Source: Macrostomum hystrix (taxonomy: Eukaryota; Platyhelminthes; Macrostomidae). From it: DNA of 64,000 nucleotides. This document shows, in pieces, positions 37,915-47,271 of this stretch. Below the pieces are notes generated by a model that was given only the letters and a program-made list of their open reading frames with translations, was not told the DNA's origin and searched no databases. The DNA is taken from assembly GCA_950097015.1 (NCBI GenBank), contig CATNEN010000011.1:3438501-3502500 (forward strand), in the 5' to 3' direction. Position 1 is the first letter of the stretch. Every line of letters starts with the position of its first letter. The position numbers and the translations under genes are program-made.

Positions 37915-38141
37915 GCGGCAGCAGCACCCAGGTGATCACTTCCAGTCCTGAGGAAGTTGTGACTTCAAGCACAATCGAGGACGATGGAAGCGGCAAGGTG
38001 AAGGTCACGCGAAACGTGTCCCGCACCAAGGCTGGAAAAACCTCGTCGAGCTCGTCGACAAGGGTTCTGAAGGGCAGCAGTGGCTCTAAGACGTTCTTGT
38101 CCGAGGACAAGGACGCCCTGGGCATGTCGGGCTTCATGTAA
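12703..38141 (+). CDS. Giant secreted basic cysteine-rich VWA/VWD/C8/TIL/ShKT/PAN protein, 36 exons
   Basis: Exons: 12703-12802, 13292-13863, 14061-14154, 14244-14315, 14781-15355, 16347-16440, 16535-16585, 16691-17128, 17216-17413, 17511-17979, 18063-18463, 18626-18814, 18940-19065, 19152-19491, 19591-20072, 20749-21306, 21398-22135, 22236-22370, 22461-24443, 24535-24798, 24891-25025, 25113-25814, 25899-26742, 26827-27451, 27542-28124, 28206-28667, 28754-31228, 31311-31589, 31729-32754, 32840-32968, 33070-33198, 33307-33435, 33531-33680, 33773-35770, 35858-36019, 36139-38141. The sum is 6,570 codons with no frame break, and 29 of 35 introns are phase 1. ATG 12703 opens a signal peptide (MRTATTLWLPLAVCIALAVL). 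Domain entries follow. VWD-C8-TIL blocks mediate disulfide multimerisation in vWF and mucins. An extracellular adhesive, matrix or coat role is inferred, not shown. Confidence 0.88.
12935..13060 (+). mobile_element. SINE-like remnant in intron 1 of the giant gene
   Basis: A polymerase III B-box-like stretch (GGTAGTTCGAATC near 12972) is followed by CCTTGAGAAAGACACT. This matches the tRNA-derived head plus the core word seen in the better copy at 20284-20415, in the opposite orientation. Decayed; borders uncertain. Confidence 0.45.
13292..14315 (+). other. VWA domain 1 of the giant protein (exons 2-4)
   Basis: A short Cys-rich leader (CPPGTRQTF, then WCHCKP) precedes a VWA fold at about residues 50-250. 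The MIDAS motif is VIDTTGSM (DxTxS). The GGDCPE segment and LFLFTDASAKD are typical of the hemicentin/VWA7 type, suggesting metal-dependent ligand binding. A small exon with CEC and a Pro-rich linker (PPAPPKP) closes the module. Confidence 0.92.
14610..14690 (-). mobile_element. tRNA-like SINE head in intron 4 of the giant gene
   Basis: Read on the - strand it carries an A-box-like TTAGTGGTAGAGCGG and, about 40 nt on, a B-box-like CTGAGCTCGATTCC. The spacing suits a tRNA-derived head. No intact tRNA can be folded with confidence. Confidence 0.45.
14781..16585 (+). other. VWA domain 2 of the giant protein (exons 5-7)
   Basis: This is a close paralogue of VWA 1. The MIDAS is VVDITNSM (DxTxS kept), followed by GGKDCPE and LFLFTDASAKD. 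Exon lengths 575/94/51 against 572/94/72 and the same phase series (1-0-1-1) show that a three-exon module was duplicated in tandem. It covers about residues 280-519. Confidence 0.92.
16691..17413 (+). other. Cys/Lys-rich repeats ahead of the VWD domain (exons 8-9)
   Basis: At about residues 520-731, divergent units start with CP(K/R) and have spaced cysteines (KCPKDYTKRGRC, NCPKSKFSWSSC, PCPKSRVKRGVC). They resemble the units of the long core, so the core repeat occurs on both sides of the vWF-like block. Confidence 0.75.
17511..18814 (+). other. VWD-C8-TIL block (exons 10-12)
   Basis: VWD (about residues 732-900) starts CFAIGDPHYKTFD and ends with GLCGNCDGDAGNDL, which carries the CGNC motif and acidic calcium-site residues of the family. 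C8 (about 940-1020) runs from EWCGII through SCVIDL to DC. TIL (about 1022-1084) has the CPPN..C..TC start and CECKNGYVLDG. This is the order seen in vWF, gel-forming mucins and zonadhesin-like proteins. Only one such block is present. Confidence 0.92.
18940..19065 (+). other. ShKT domain 1 (exon 13)
   Basis: A single 126-nt, phase 1-1 exon. The six-cysteine pattern runs through QCARWKRQGHC and ACRKTCGFC, the classic ShKT ending. This fold is common in secreted invertebrate proteins and does not by itself imply a toxin. Confidence 0.88.
20284..20415 (-). mobile_element. tRNA-derived SINE copy, best preserved, in intron 15 of the giant gene
   Basis: On the - strand the order is an A-box-like CCTAGTGGTTAGAGCG, a B-box-like GGGGATTCGATTCC, then a conserved body containing TGTCCTTTAGCATGACACTT and ending near TTCACCCAGCT. 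Related bodies occur at 43897-44028 and 57203-57290, so this is a dispersed repeat and not a chance tRNA pseudogene. It lies antisense to the host gene. Confidence 0.65.
20560..20655 (+). mobile_element. SINE-like fragment in intron 15, sense orientation
   Basis: AACTCGAATCTGAGCACC (B-box-like) is followed by GTGTCCCTGAGCAAGACGCT, the same core word as the antisense copy 150 bp upstream. Two fragments of one family in opposite orientations thus share the largest non-coding gap of the second half of this gene. Confidence 0.45.
35341..36019 (+). other. ShKT domain 2, PAN/Apple domain and Cys-rich linker (exons 34-35)
   Basis: After the core, CPDKCPNLISTRTC to ICARTCGKC is a second ShKT domain (about residues 5705-5750). 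It is followed by a PAN/Apple-like domain with CMMACKKDEGCNSFDYN and TKTCVLNS (about 5750-5845). Exon 35 adds a short Cys-rich piece (CRCGAFTPMGKCVCEG). PAN domains bind protein or sugar partners in many secreted proteins. Confidence 0.8.
36139..36970 (+). other. ShKT domains 3 and 4 around Cys-rich repeats (exon 36, first part)
   Basis: The exon opens with a ShKT domain (NPCVDQIETSVC, ending CNKTCSRCAC) and then longer Cys-rich units (ACYEQTIKVIGDC, VCPKEMTFKGPC). A further ShKT domain (CSNVLPRKKCAEIKKKGYC, ending CMKTCGLC) closes at about residue 6185. Confidence 0.82.
36971..38141 (+). other. Lys/Thr/Ser-rich low-complexity tail with poly-Ser
   Basis: The cysteine-free tail spans about residues 6190-6569. 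Its parts, in order, are a Lys-rich segment, a Thr run, EVPETKTE-type units repeated about five times, a DDGSGKVKVTR module occurring twice (37708 and 37980 regions), and a Ser tract from an (AGC)n run at 37865-37915. It ends GLSGFM-like before TAA 38139-38141. The composition suits phosphorylation or O-glycosylation and ionic interactions, by inference. The exact C-terminal motif is DALGMSGFM. Confidence 0.85.
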
Positions 38142-38367
38142 GGCGCAGAAAGACTAAACGAACTTTAGAGACCGAACTTAAATTTGATATCGAACTGAAA
38201 GTAGCGGATAGAGAGTAGTATCTATGTCACTCTGGGGGCAGCAGGTGCTTCAGGTTTTAAAGAAAAAACGTAGTGCTTTTTGAAAACTGAATCTTTTGAA
38301 AGAGACGCATATGATATTCAAAATGAAGAAGTGAATGTTTCTATTTTGTTGTGATCCGATAAAGAAA

Positions 38368-38589
38368 AATAAATTTTGTGATACTGAGACGTTGAAAAAG
38401 CTATCATCAGCCAATAAAACTTATTTTATTTCGCGAAGAGCAACTTTGACAGCTTTAATTAATAATGTACTTCTTTTTTGTGATCAAAGTCGAAAATTGT
38501 TATTCTAATAAATATCGAAATATTCCCCTTTTCCTGTTTCATTGCTTGGGACGCTATACTGTATCAGTGCACCGTTTTCCTCAAATAAA
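38368..38589 (+). promoter_or_regulatory. Candidate poly(A) signals of the giant gene
   Basis: AATAAA occurs at 38368-38373, 38413-38418 and 38584-38589, 230-450 nt after the stop and on the coding strand. The first two are the best placed. Confidence 0.55.
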
Positions 38590-38642
38590 ATGTGATAAGG
38601 GAAAAAACTTGATTCGTGTTTACTGACTTCGTCTTTCATTAG

Positions 38643-38940
38643 CTTATTGAAATGAATGAGTATGTGGGACATCAAAAACTCAAATTAATGGGAATGTGGG
38701 ACATAAAAAACTAAAATGAATGAGGATGTGGGAGAGAGAACTGAATGAGGATGTGGGAGAGAGAACTGAATGAGGATGTGGGAGAATGAGGATGTGGAAG
38801 AGAGAACTGAATGAGGATGTGGGAGACAGAACTGAATGAGGATGTGGGAGAGAGAACTGAATGAGGATGTGGGAGAGAGAACTGAATGAGGATGTGGGAG
38901 AGAGAACTGAATGAGGATGTGGGAGACAGAACTGAATAAT
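38643..38940. repeat. About 25-bp minisatellite after the giant gene
   Basis: About eleven copies of a unit around TGAATGAGGATGTGGGAGAG, purine-rich on the + strand, begin some 500 bp after the stop. This marks the end of the array-free island. Confidence 0.93.
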
Positions 38941-39699
38941 AATTCTTACTTGTTAGATAACAAACAGATCGTAAGATAGAAAAGGAAAAACTGAAAACCT
39001 TGAGTCACAATGGCATGTGATTTTCAGTCATTATTTCAAGGCAGAAAATTTAAATACGGCCAACACTTGCTGTCTAGTATGATAGCAGGACACTGCAAGC
39101 TTTTATTTTAGTTTTAGTAATATTTTAGCTGGTACAACAGTTCAAGCTTACAGATAGCAGACAGGGAGACAAAAAACAATGAGCAGGGGAAGGTTAAGAG
39201 TCTCATGAGAGCAGAAAGCTGGGATAGCAATTGATATTGGCACACACAATATACAGTAATTACTAGTCGCTGACATTGAGAAACAAAACCAGAATTCATT
39301 CAACCACACGTGTGAAGTCCAACAAATTTATGTTGAAAGGAACAACAGATAAATCTACTTTACACATAGACGATTACGCAGATTAGAAAAGTTTCAAAAA
39401 TAAAAAAATTTTTTTTTAAACAACAAGCAAGACTAATAAAATAGGGCGTGTTTTTGTGATTTTATTTTTAAATCAAAGCCTGATATAAATGCTTCGTTTT
39501 ATTTTTGAAATTCGCGCAAAACTTTTTTCTCTAGGAAAACAACAATACAGAAATAGAATGTGACGTTTTTAACAGTTTTAGTTGATTACTTAAATTAACT
39601 TTTACATTTTATTTGACAAGTCTTTACCTTGGTCACGGAAGTCGGCAGCCAAGCTTGCTAAAAATAAATTCCAAAAGACAACAACGGGCCGCGTAGAGA
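38941..39699. other. Convergent intergenic spacer
   Basis: AT-rich unique DNA between the 3' ends of the giant gene (+) and RBBP6 (-). TTTATT at 39608-39613 and 39461-39466 (AATAAA on the - strand) are candidate RBBP6 poly(A) signals. I see no gene here. Confidence 0.5.
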
Positions 39700-39980
39700 C
39701 AGGATAGAGATTAAACAAGGGAGAGCCGAGACGGCAGAGACATGAGACAGAAGTGAGAATGAGATGGGTCAAATGAAACAAGGGAGAGATGAAACCGTAT
39801 AGAGACGAGACAAAAGATATACGAGACAGTAGATATATGAGACAATGGTGAGATACACAGGGGAGAGATGAGACAGGGGAGAGATGAGATAAGGGAGAGA
39901 TGAGACAGGGGAGAGATGAGACACACAGGAGAGATGAGACAGGGTAGAGACAGTAGAGACGAGATGAGACAGAGAGAGAT
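39700..39980. repeat. Irregular 15-17-bp GAGATGAGACA-type array
   Basis: Imperfect copies of GAGATGAGACAGGGGAGA with length variation, about 75-350 bp beyond the RBBP6 stop and so within its likely 3'UTR. Confidence 0.85.
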
Positions 39981-40052
39981 TTAGGAGCCCGTGGGGTGGG
40001 GTGATGCCGAACCCAGTTTACTAGTAGAAAAGAGAAGTATCTGCTGCTTCAG

Positions 40053-43000
40053 CTAGTTGCCCGCAACCTTGCCGGAGGCAGCAGGTGCTGCAGCAGGGAC
40101 TGCCACGACTTCTGAAGACAGGCACTCCTGAACAGTTTCTTCCTTTTCAGCAACAGCAGCAGCAGTTGGACTTGAAACGGAATCTTCTTTCTCCGATTTA
40201 GTCTTTGTCGTCTTCTTCTTCCGGTGCGTGCCATCCTTGTCCTTGTCGCGTTTCGACTTCTTGTCTTTTCGCTTCGACTTCTTTTTCTTGTCTGTATTAT
40301 CGGACTTTTGCTTTTTCTCCTTACGGCGATGCCGCTTCTTGTGTTTGCGATCCTTGTCTTTGCTGTCAGCTGGCTCCTCAGGATCATCGTCTCTGCGGCG
40401 CCTCTTCTTTGGCGGACCTTCGCCAACCTTTGCCGAGCTGCGGATGTTTGTTATAAATGATTCCAATTTGTCGTAAAAAAAAAAAAAACATGCCTTAGTT
40501 TGCCACGGATATGACAGTTAAATCTGACAACTGAAGCTACGAATCTGACAACTGAAGCTACGAATCTGACAACTGAAGCTACGAATCTGACAACTGAAGC
40601 TACGAATCTGACAACTGAAGCTACGAATCTGACAACTGAAGCTACGAATCTGACAACTGAAGCTACGAATCTGACAGCTAAAGCTACTTGCTCACCTGGC
40701 TGAAGCAGCCGCACTTTTCTTCTCGTCTTTGATTTCTTCAGCTACGTCCGAAACACTGCCACTGCCGAAGCTGTCCTGCGAGACGCCGCTAACGGAGAGA
40801 ACGTCAGCCTCGTGAAAATCTTCAACGCCACCGGACTTGACCTGCTCTTTGTTTTCATGTTTGTTCTCGTCTGGTTCGCTGACAAAATCATCTTTCTCAC
40901 GATGTTCAATTTGTTCTTCATCCGATTTGTCGTTCCTCCCCTCAACAGTCGGGGAATCGTCGGCGATAACTACAACTTCGCCGGAAGCTGTGACAGCGGC
41001 GGCGGCCTTTCCCCGCTGACGAATAAGCTCCGCCCGAAGATCCTCGTCGCGGCGTTCAGCATTGGACGAGGCTGCAGACGCTGGCGCCGAAGACTCCGAG
41101 CTGGAGTCGTTGGATTTCCTGCTCTTCATATTTTCCTCCTGTTCGCCTTTCGAGGAGTTGATGGGCTTCGACGATTTCTTGGTGGCGACAGTTCTGCTGC
41201 GTTCACTCTTGGATTTACTGAAAGCCTTCTTTGACTTTTCGTTGTCGTCGGATTTTCCTGACGAAGCTGCGCTAGAAGAAGCCGATGATGATGAAGAAGT
41301 CGACGAAGAATGTCGACGCGGTTTCTTCGACTGTTTCTTCTGTGGCTCCTGCCTCTGCGGCCTGTCTGAAGCCTTCTTGGATCGCTGCTCCTTGGAAGCC
41401 GACGAGCTTGACGCCTCCCGGTGTCGCCGGCTGGATCGCTCGCCACTGCCGGTGGCGCCGCCCTTGCCTCCCTTCTGCATTTGCTCGAAGGCTCTGGTTT
41501 AGGTAGGCGTGGTGACATTGAAATTTAAGGATATATGAACTGTGAAATGCGAAAATTGATATGAAGAATCTCAATATTGGGACTAAAGTAAACCCTAGCA
41601 ATGTCTCTGGCAACCGTGTATTCGTGAATTTGAGACATCATAATCTGGGCCTTTGTGATCCTAGAAATCTCAGCCTGAGGATTTGAAAACTCCTAAGATG
41701 AGGATATGAGAAATCTTAAGACAAGGATTTGAAAACTCTTAAGATGAGGATTAGAGAAATCTCAAGATGAGGATATGAGAAATCGCAAGGTAAGGATTAG
41801 AGAAATCCCAAGATGAGGATCTGAGAAATCCCAATGTGAGGATCTGAGAATTCCCATGGTGAGGATTAGAGAAATCCCAAGATGAGGATATGAGAAATCT
41901 TAAGATGAGGATTAGAGAAATCCTAAGATGAGGATATGAGAAATCCCAAGGTGAGGATTAGAGAAATCCCAAGATGAGGATCTGAGAAATCACAAGATGA
42001 GGATATGAGAAATCTTAAAATGAGGATTAGAGAAATCCCAAGGTGAGGATTAGAGAAATCACAAAATGAGGATATGAGAAATCTTAAAATGAGGATTAGA
42101 GAAATCACAAGATGAGGATATGAGAAATCTTAAAATGAGGATTAGAGAAATCACAAGATGAGGATATGAGAAATCTTAAAATGAGGATTAGAGAAATCCT
42201 AATGTGAGGATTAGAGTAATCCTAAGATGAGGATATGAGAAATGTTAAGATGAGGATTAGAGAAATCCTAAGATGAGGATATGAGAAATCCCAAGATGAG
42301 GATCTGAGAAATCCTAATGTGAGGATTAGAGAAATCCTAAGATGAGGATATGAGAAATCTTAAGATGAGGATTAGAGAAATCCTAAGATGAGGATCTGAG
42401 AAAACAACAGCTGAGGATCTGAGAAAACAACAGCTGAGGATGTATGAATTCATTAAACGAGTATCTGATATTTTTCTAGTCAAAGAAAACACCTAAAAGC
42501 ATTTCCTGAGTTATCCTGGCCAGTAATTTACAATGAGATCAAGGTCACGCAGAAACGGTCCCGATCGCTTACTTCATAAACATATCAAAGGCCTCTTTTG
42601 AGAACTCGGCGCCGGCGCCTTTGCGTTTAGCGGCCGCGGCGGCTGCGGCTGCGACTGCGGCGGCTCGCGCATCGTCGCGATGCTGCGTTGAAGATGATGT
42701 CGTTGCTCGTCTGTCACGATCCCGATCCCGGTCCCGGCCCTGATCCCGGTCCCGACGATCTCTGTCTCGGTCTCGATCTCGCTGACGCGGCGGCGATCGA
42801 CTTCGACTGCGGCTGCGTCGCCCTTGCCGACGTCGGACCGAGGAATTTTTATTGTCGTCAGAACGCGGCGACACGGGCCGACGACGTCGAGGCGATCGAC
42901 TGCGGCTACGGCTTCGTCGCCTCCGACGATCTCGATGCGTCGTTGACTTTGGTGGCGATTTTTTCAGCGAAGGAATCGACATTTGAGCAGCCTGCTGAGT

Positions 43001-46000
43001 TGCCTGCTGCTGCTGCAGTGAAGGCTGCTGGGGCATCTGGTGCATATGCGGCGCCACCACAGCCATGGGTGGCTGGGGCTGCGGCATGGGCGGAACAGCC
43101 GAGACCTGAGCCGCGGCTGTCACGAATGGGAGCATGGCATGGCTGTGCTGGTGATGAGGCGGCAGCAGAGGCTGTTGAGGCAGCATTGCCTGCATGGCTG
43201 GGCCCGGTCCGCCAGTATAATTAGCGAATATATGCGGCGCCGGTGGCATCTGCTGCGGCATCGGCATGCCGTAGGGATTCTGAGACTGCTGATGAATCAA
43301 GTGCTGCTGCTGCTGTTGCACCTGCTGCTGCTGCTGCTGCTGCTGCTGATACAGGTGGTGCGGATGCTGAGGATAAACTTGATGATGCTGATGATGATGC
43401 TGCTGCTGCAGCTGATGCTGTTGATGTTGATGATGAGAGGCCGGGTGCATTGTTGGCAGACCCGAACCGGAGATCAATGAGGCAGGCAGAGTGGAAGCCA
43501 AGTGACGAACTGGCTGCTGCTGCATCTGATGTCCTGACTGTTCTTTAGCTTTGTCGAATTCGGCCGTATTTGATTGCGAAGCAACGGGCGGCGGTGTCAC
43601 TAAAAGAATCGAAATTTCTCAGTGATTCATTTCCCAACAATTTAATTGCGCAATAAATTATGAGAAACGTCCGATCAATTGTAAACAGGTGAGGATAATG
43701 ACCGATCAATTGTAAACAGGTGAGGATAATGACCGATCAATTGTAAACAGGTGAGGATAATGACCGATCAAGGGTAAACAGGTGTGAATAATGACCAATC
43801 TATGATAAACAAGTGAGGATAATTACCGATCTATGGTAAACAGGTAAGGATAATGACCAATCTATGGTATGACCAATGACATGACCAACCAATCTTATCA
43901 GCTGGGGAACTGAAGCATTGCAGAGTTAATTGTCTTGCTAAAAAAACTATAATTGTTATAGCCTAGCTGAGAATCGAACCCTTGACCTTAAATTCGAAAA
44001 GAATCGAATCTCTCATCACGAGAAACCAACATACCGTCTCTTTTCTTAGCTTCCGAATCGGTCAGTTTCGTCTCAACCAACGGACTGAGCTCCCTCTGAT
44101 TAGAAGACGAGGCTGGCTTCTCGGAAATCGCATTCGACTCGTCATCGTCGGGACGAGGACTTCGTCCAGTCGTGGGCGACACAATTCCGGACGCAACGGC
44201 GGGCGAGTGCACCGGCGAGGAGCCAGCTGCCTTGCTAGGCGCCAGAAATTCCACCCGCGGATGTCGCAGTCTGAATGCTGCGATTGCCTCGCTAATGTTC
44301 TTATTGGGCACGAGTGAGTCCTGATCGTTGCTCTCTGACTTGCACGACGGACAGACGCCGAAGTACTGGCCGCCTTCGGCTGACAGGGCGTCTAGAATGC
44401 AGCGCTTGCAGAACGACATGCCGCAGCAGACGATAACCTGCGGATCTGACATGATGCGGTGACACAGTGGGCACAGCATCTCGCCGGGTACAGGGACCGG
44501 CGCCGGAGCTTCAACTGCGGAGTCAGTGGACTGTGAGTCCGGTGGACCGCTGCGGGAATGGCGAGGCCACATGAGCAGCATTTTGCAATGACCAAATAAT
44601 ACAACAATGACTGAATCAAAATGACCAACTGGGATGGTAGTAGAGCTAGTAGAGCTAGTAGAGCAACTGGGATGGTAATGACCAACTGGGATCGCAATAA
44701 CCAACTGGGGTGGTAATGACCAACTGGGATGGATATAATGACCAACTGGGATGGATAGTAATGACCAACTGGGATGGATAGTAATGACCAACTGGGATGG
44801 ATAGTAATGACCAACTGGGATGGATAGTAATGACCAACTGGGATGGATAGTAATGACCAACTGGGATGGATAGTAATGACCAACTGGGATGGATAGTAAT
44901 GACCAACTGGGATAGATAGTAATGACCAACTGGGATGGATAGTAATGACCAACTGGGATGGATAGTAATGACCAACTGGGATAGATAGTAATGACCAACT
45001 GGGATGGATAGTAATGACCAACTGGGATGGATAGTAATGACCAACTGGGATGGATAGTAATGACCAACTGGGATGGATAGTAATGACCAACTGGGATGGA
45101 TAGTAATGACCAACTGGGATGGATAGTAATGACCAACTGGGATGGATAGTAATGACCAACTGGGATAGATAGTAATGACCAACTGGGATAGATAGTAATG
45201 ACCAACTGGGATGGATAGTAATGACCAACTGGGATGGATAGTAATGACCAACTGGGATAGATAGTAATGACCAACTGGGATAGATAGTAATGACCAACTG
45301 GGATGGATATTAATGACCAACTGGGATGGATAGTAATGACCAACTGGGGTGGTCATGACCAACTGGGGTGGATGATAATGACCAATTAGGATGGTAATGA
45401 CCAATTGAATAAAAAAAGATAATTTTAGATTACGAGAATGGCAACAGGAATGGTAATAAATGACTGAATAAAAATGACCAACAATGACTAACTAGGACAA
45501 TAAATGACTAATGAGTAGCTTTTTATAACTTACAATAATATTTAATGCTAACCAACTTTTAAGCTGGGAAAACGAGGCGCATATTTAAAAGTGATATCAT
45601 TTAAAAATGAAGCCTTAACGATCAACTTATAATTAATTCATAGCAGTTAAGAATCCCAAATTTAATAAACTTATTCTGCTTACGCGGAAGCAGGAGATAA
45701 ACTTTTGCTGCTATCCTTGGAGTCTGGCTCAACGCTGGACGATTGCTGCTGCTGGCTAATCCCAGTGGAATCCGCCGCAGAATTCTATAAATAGAATTAA
45801 TTGATTAAAAAACAGTTAGATTTTTAATACGCTACTTATATTCAACAACGCTAGTAGAGCATGCGACATTTTTTTTATTTTTTATAGTCTGAATTTTATT
45901 CGAAAAATTCATCTAAAATTATTTTTCAACTTACAGAATCAACCGTTTTACCATCGTCGGTAGACTTTTGCTGCAAAATTTTCGGTTCAGTTGGCGATTT

Positions 46001-47115
46001 AACGATTTTAAAAGTAACGAATTAGAGGAGTCATACATTCACAGACAAAAATTCATATAAAGTAACGATTTTATATTATCAATCGTTAAATTACACAAAG
46101 CCACACTAGCCAAAATGAACATTATTTTACAAAGCGAACTAATTTCAATTTCAAATCAAAGCCTATCTGTAAAAATTCGCACATAAAATTACTCACAGAG
46201 GCTGTCTTCTGTTCCGCAGAATCCGCAGCAGAGAAATCTTCAGTTTTCTTGTTGGCCTCGCTGCCGCTATTTTCCTGCACGGAGCTTTGACCAGTTGATG
46301 ACGAAATCTGCTGCTGAATGGGCGGAGTTGCACTTCGCTGTTCCTGCTGCTTCAGCTGCTGAGGCGGTGGCCGGGGCGCCCTCACCACTAGAACGTGAGT
46401 TCCCTTCTCAACTTGCTCATCTTCGTCGGTGTATACTGTGCGAAAATTTGCGTAGGTTTTTAATTTTAAAGAAACTGAACGATCATAGATGGACTCTTAA
46501 GCAGCCCTGAAGGATTATAGAGGAGGCCTGAAGTAACCCTGAAGGATCATAGAGGAGACCTGAAGGATCATAGAGGAGACCTGAAGGATCATAGAGGAGA
46601 CCTGAAGTAGCCCTGAAGGATCATAGAGGAGACCTGAAGGATCATAGAGGAGACCTGAAGGATCATAGAGGAGACCTGAAGTAGCCCTGAAGGATCATAG
46701 AGGAGGCCTGAAGTAGCTCTGAAGGATCATAGAGGAGACCTGAAGGATCATAGAGGAGACCTGAAGGATCATAGAGGAGACCTGAAGGATCATAGAGACC
46801 TGAAGGATCATAGAGGAGACCTGAAGGATCATAGAGGAGACCTGAAGTAGCCGTGAATGATCATGAAAGTGCCCTGAAGCGGCCCTGGAGGATCATGAAT
46901 GGAGCCTGAAGCAGCACTGAATAACATTTGGAAAGATCAACGACTCTACCTTTGCCATCTTCGGTGGACAAGCGCAGGTCATAGTCCGTGCCCCGCAGTC
47001 CGCACTTCATCCTGATGGCATTCTTCAGCTCCAGCACCAGCATCTGGTCGCCGTCGAAGGCGATGATGTCATAACTGGGATTGGACTTGAACCGGAAGTG
47101 AATAGTTGAAGACAT
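40053..47115 (-). CDS. RBBP6: RBBP6-like E3 ubiquitin ligase (DWNN-RING-RS), eight coding exons
   Basis: Exons on the - strand: 47115-46950, 46435-46197, 45970-45935, 45784-45684, 44549-44035, 43599-42573, 41493-40696, 40437-40053. Phases agree throughout and give 1,088 residues plus stop. The ubiquitin-like DWNN domain covers about residues 1-90 (MSSTIHFRFKSNPSYDIIAF start). A C4C4 RING lies at about 207-250 (CPLC..CC..CKRC..CPSC). His/Gln-rich and RS/RD-rich stretches follow in exon 6, then a Ser/Lys-rich exon 7 and a very basic KKRRRRDDD/KKKKSKRKDKK tail. Family members are nuclear E3 ligases tied to mRNA 3'-end processing and p53/Rb binding. The usual CCHC zinc knuckle between DWNN and RING is not seen. 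Start 47115 fits the DWNN N-terminus. Confidence 0.92.
40520..40690. repeat. 21-bp minisatellite in RBBP6 intron 7
   Basis: About eight nearly identical copies of CTGACAACTGAAGCTACGAA plus one base, ending a few bases from the exon 7 donor. Confidence 0.95.
41640..42445. repeat. 23-bp minisatellite in RBBP6 intron 6
   Basis: About 35 copies of a unit like AAGATGAGGATATGAGAAAT, alternating GATATGAG, GATTAGAG and GATCTGAG subtypes. It fills most of intron 6 (41494-42572). Confidence 0.94.
43668..43875. repeat. 31-bp minisatellite in RBBP6 intron 5
   Basis: About six copies of a unit starting GACCGATCAATTGTAAACAG and continuing with a GTGAGGATAAT element, directly next to the SINE-like copy. 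Confidence 0.9.
43897..44028 (-). mobile_element. SINE-like copy in RBBP6 intron 5, next to the splice donor
   Basis: On the + strand AGCTGGGGAACTGAAGC and ATTGCAGAGTTAATTGTCTT match the body of the 20284 copy. They are followed by GAGAATCGAACCC (B box read on the - strand) and a degenerate A box. It ends about six bases from the exon 5 donor and has the same orientation as RBBP6 transcription. Confidence 0.55.
44635..45415. repeat. 23-bp minisatellite in RBBP6 intron 4
   Basis: About 33 copies of a unit like GACCAACTGGGATGGATAGT, very homogeneous in the middle and decayed at both ends, in the intron just before the RING exon. It has open frames on the - strand continuous with the RING exon, but the acceptor at 44550 excludes them. 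Confidence 0.95.
46500..46910. repeat. 21-bp minisatellite in RBBP6 intron 1
   Basis: About nineteen copies of a unit like ACCTGAAGGATCATAGAGGA, some with an inserted CTGAAGTAGCC element, between the two exons that split the DWNN domain. Confidence 0.93.
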
Positions 47116-47130
47116 GAAAGGCTGAAAATG
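47116..47130 (-). promoter_or_regulatory. Splice acceptor just upstream of the RBBP6 start codon
   Basis: On the - strand CATTTTCAG ends six bases before the ATG, after a pyrimidine-rich stretch. This suggests a non-coding first exon further upstream. If so, the large arrays at 47272-51350 lie in a 5'UTR intron. Confidence 0.5.
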
Positions 47131-47271
47131 TGAACAATTACACATAGGATGGCGTGCGCCTAGAGTTGATTATTCTGCTAAGAATTTGCTATTCTAGATC
47201 TTTACAAATCGAGCCTATAGTAAAATTTGATAATTATAAACTTTAAGAAGATTTGCCTACCTAGTCTTGGG

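Noticed and set aside
43988-45404. Long - strand frame joining (SQLVITIHPSWSLLS-type) repeats to the RBBP6 RING
   Set aside because: The repeat part is intron 4. An acceptor CCCGCAG at 44550 is in phase with exon 4, and the joined frame then matches RBBP6.
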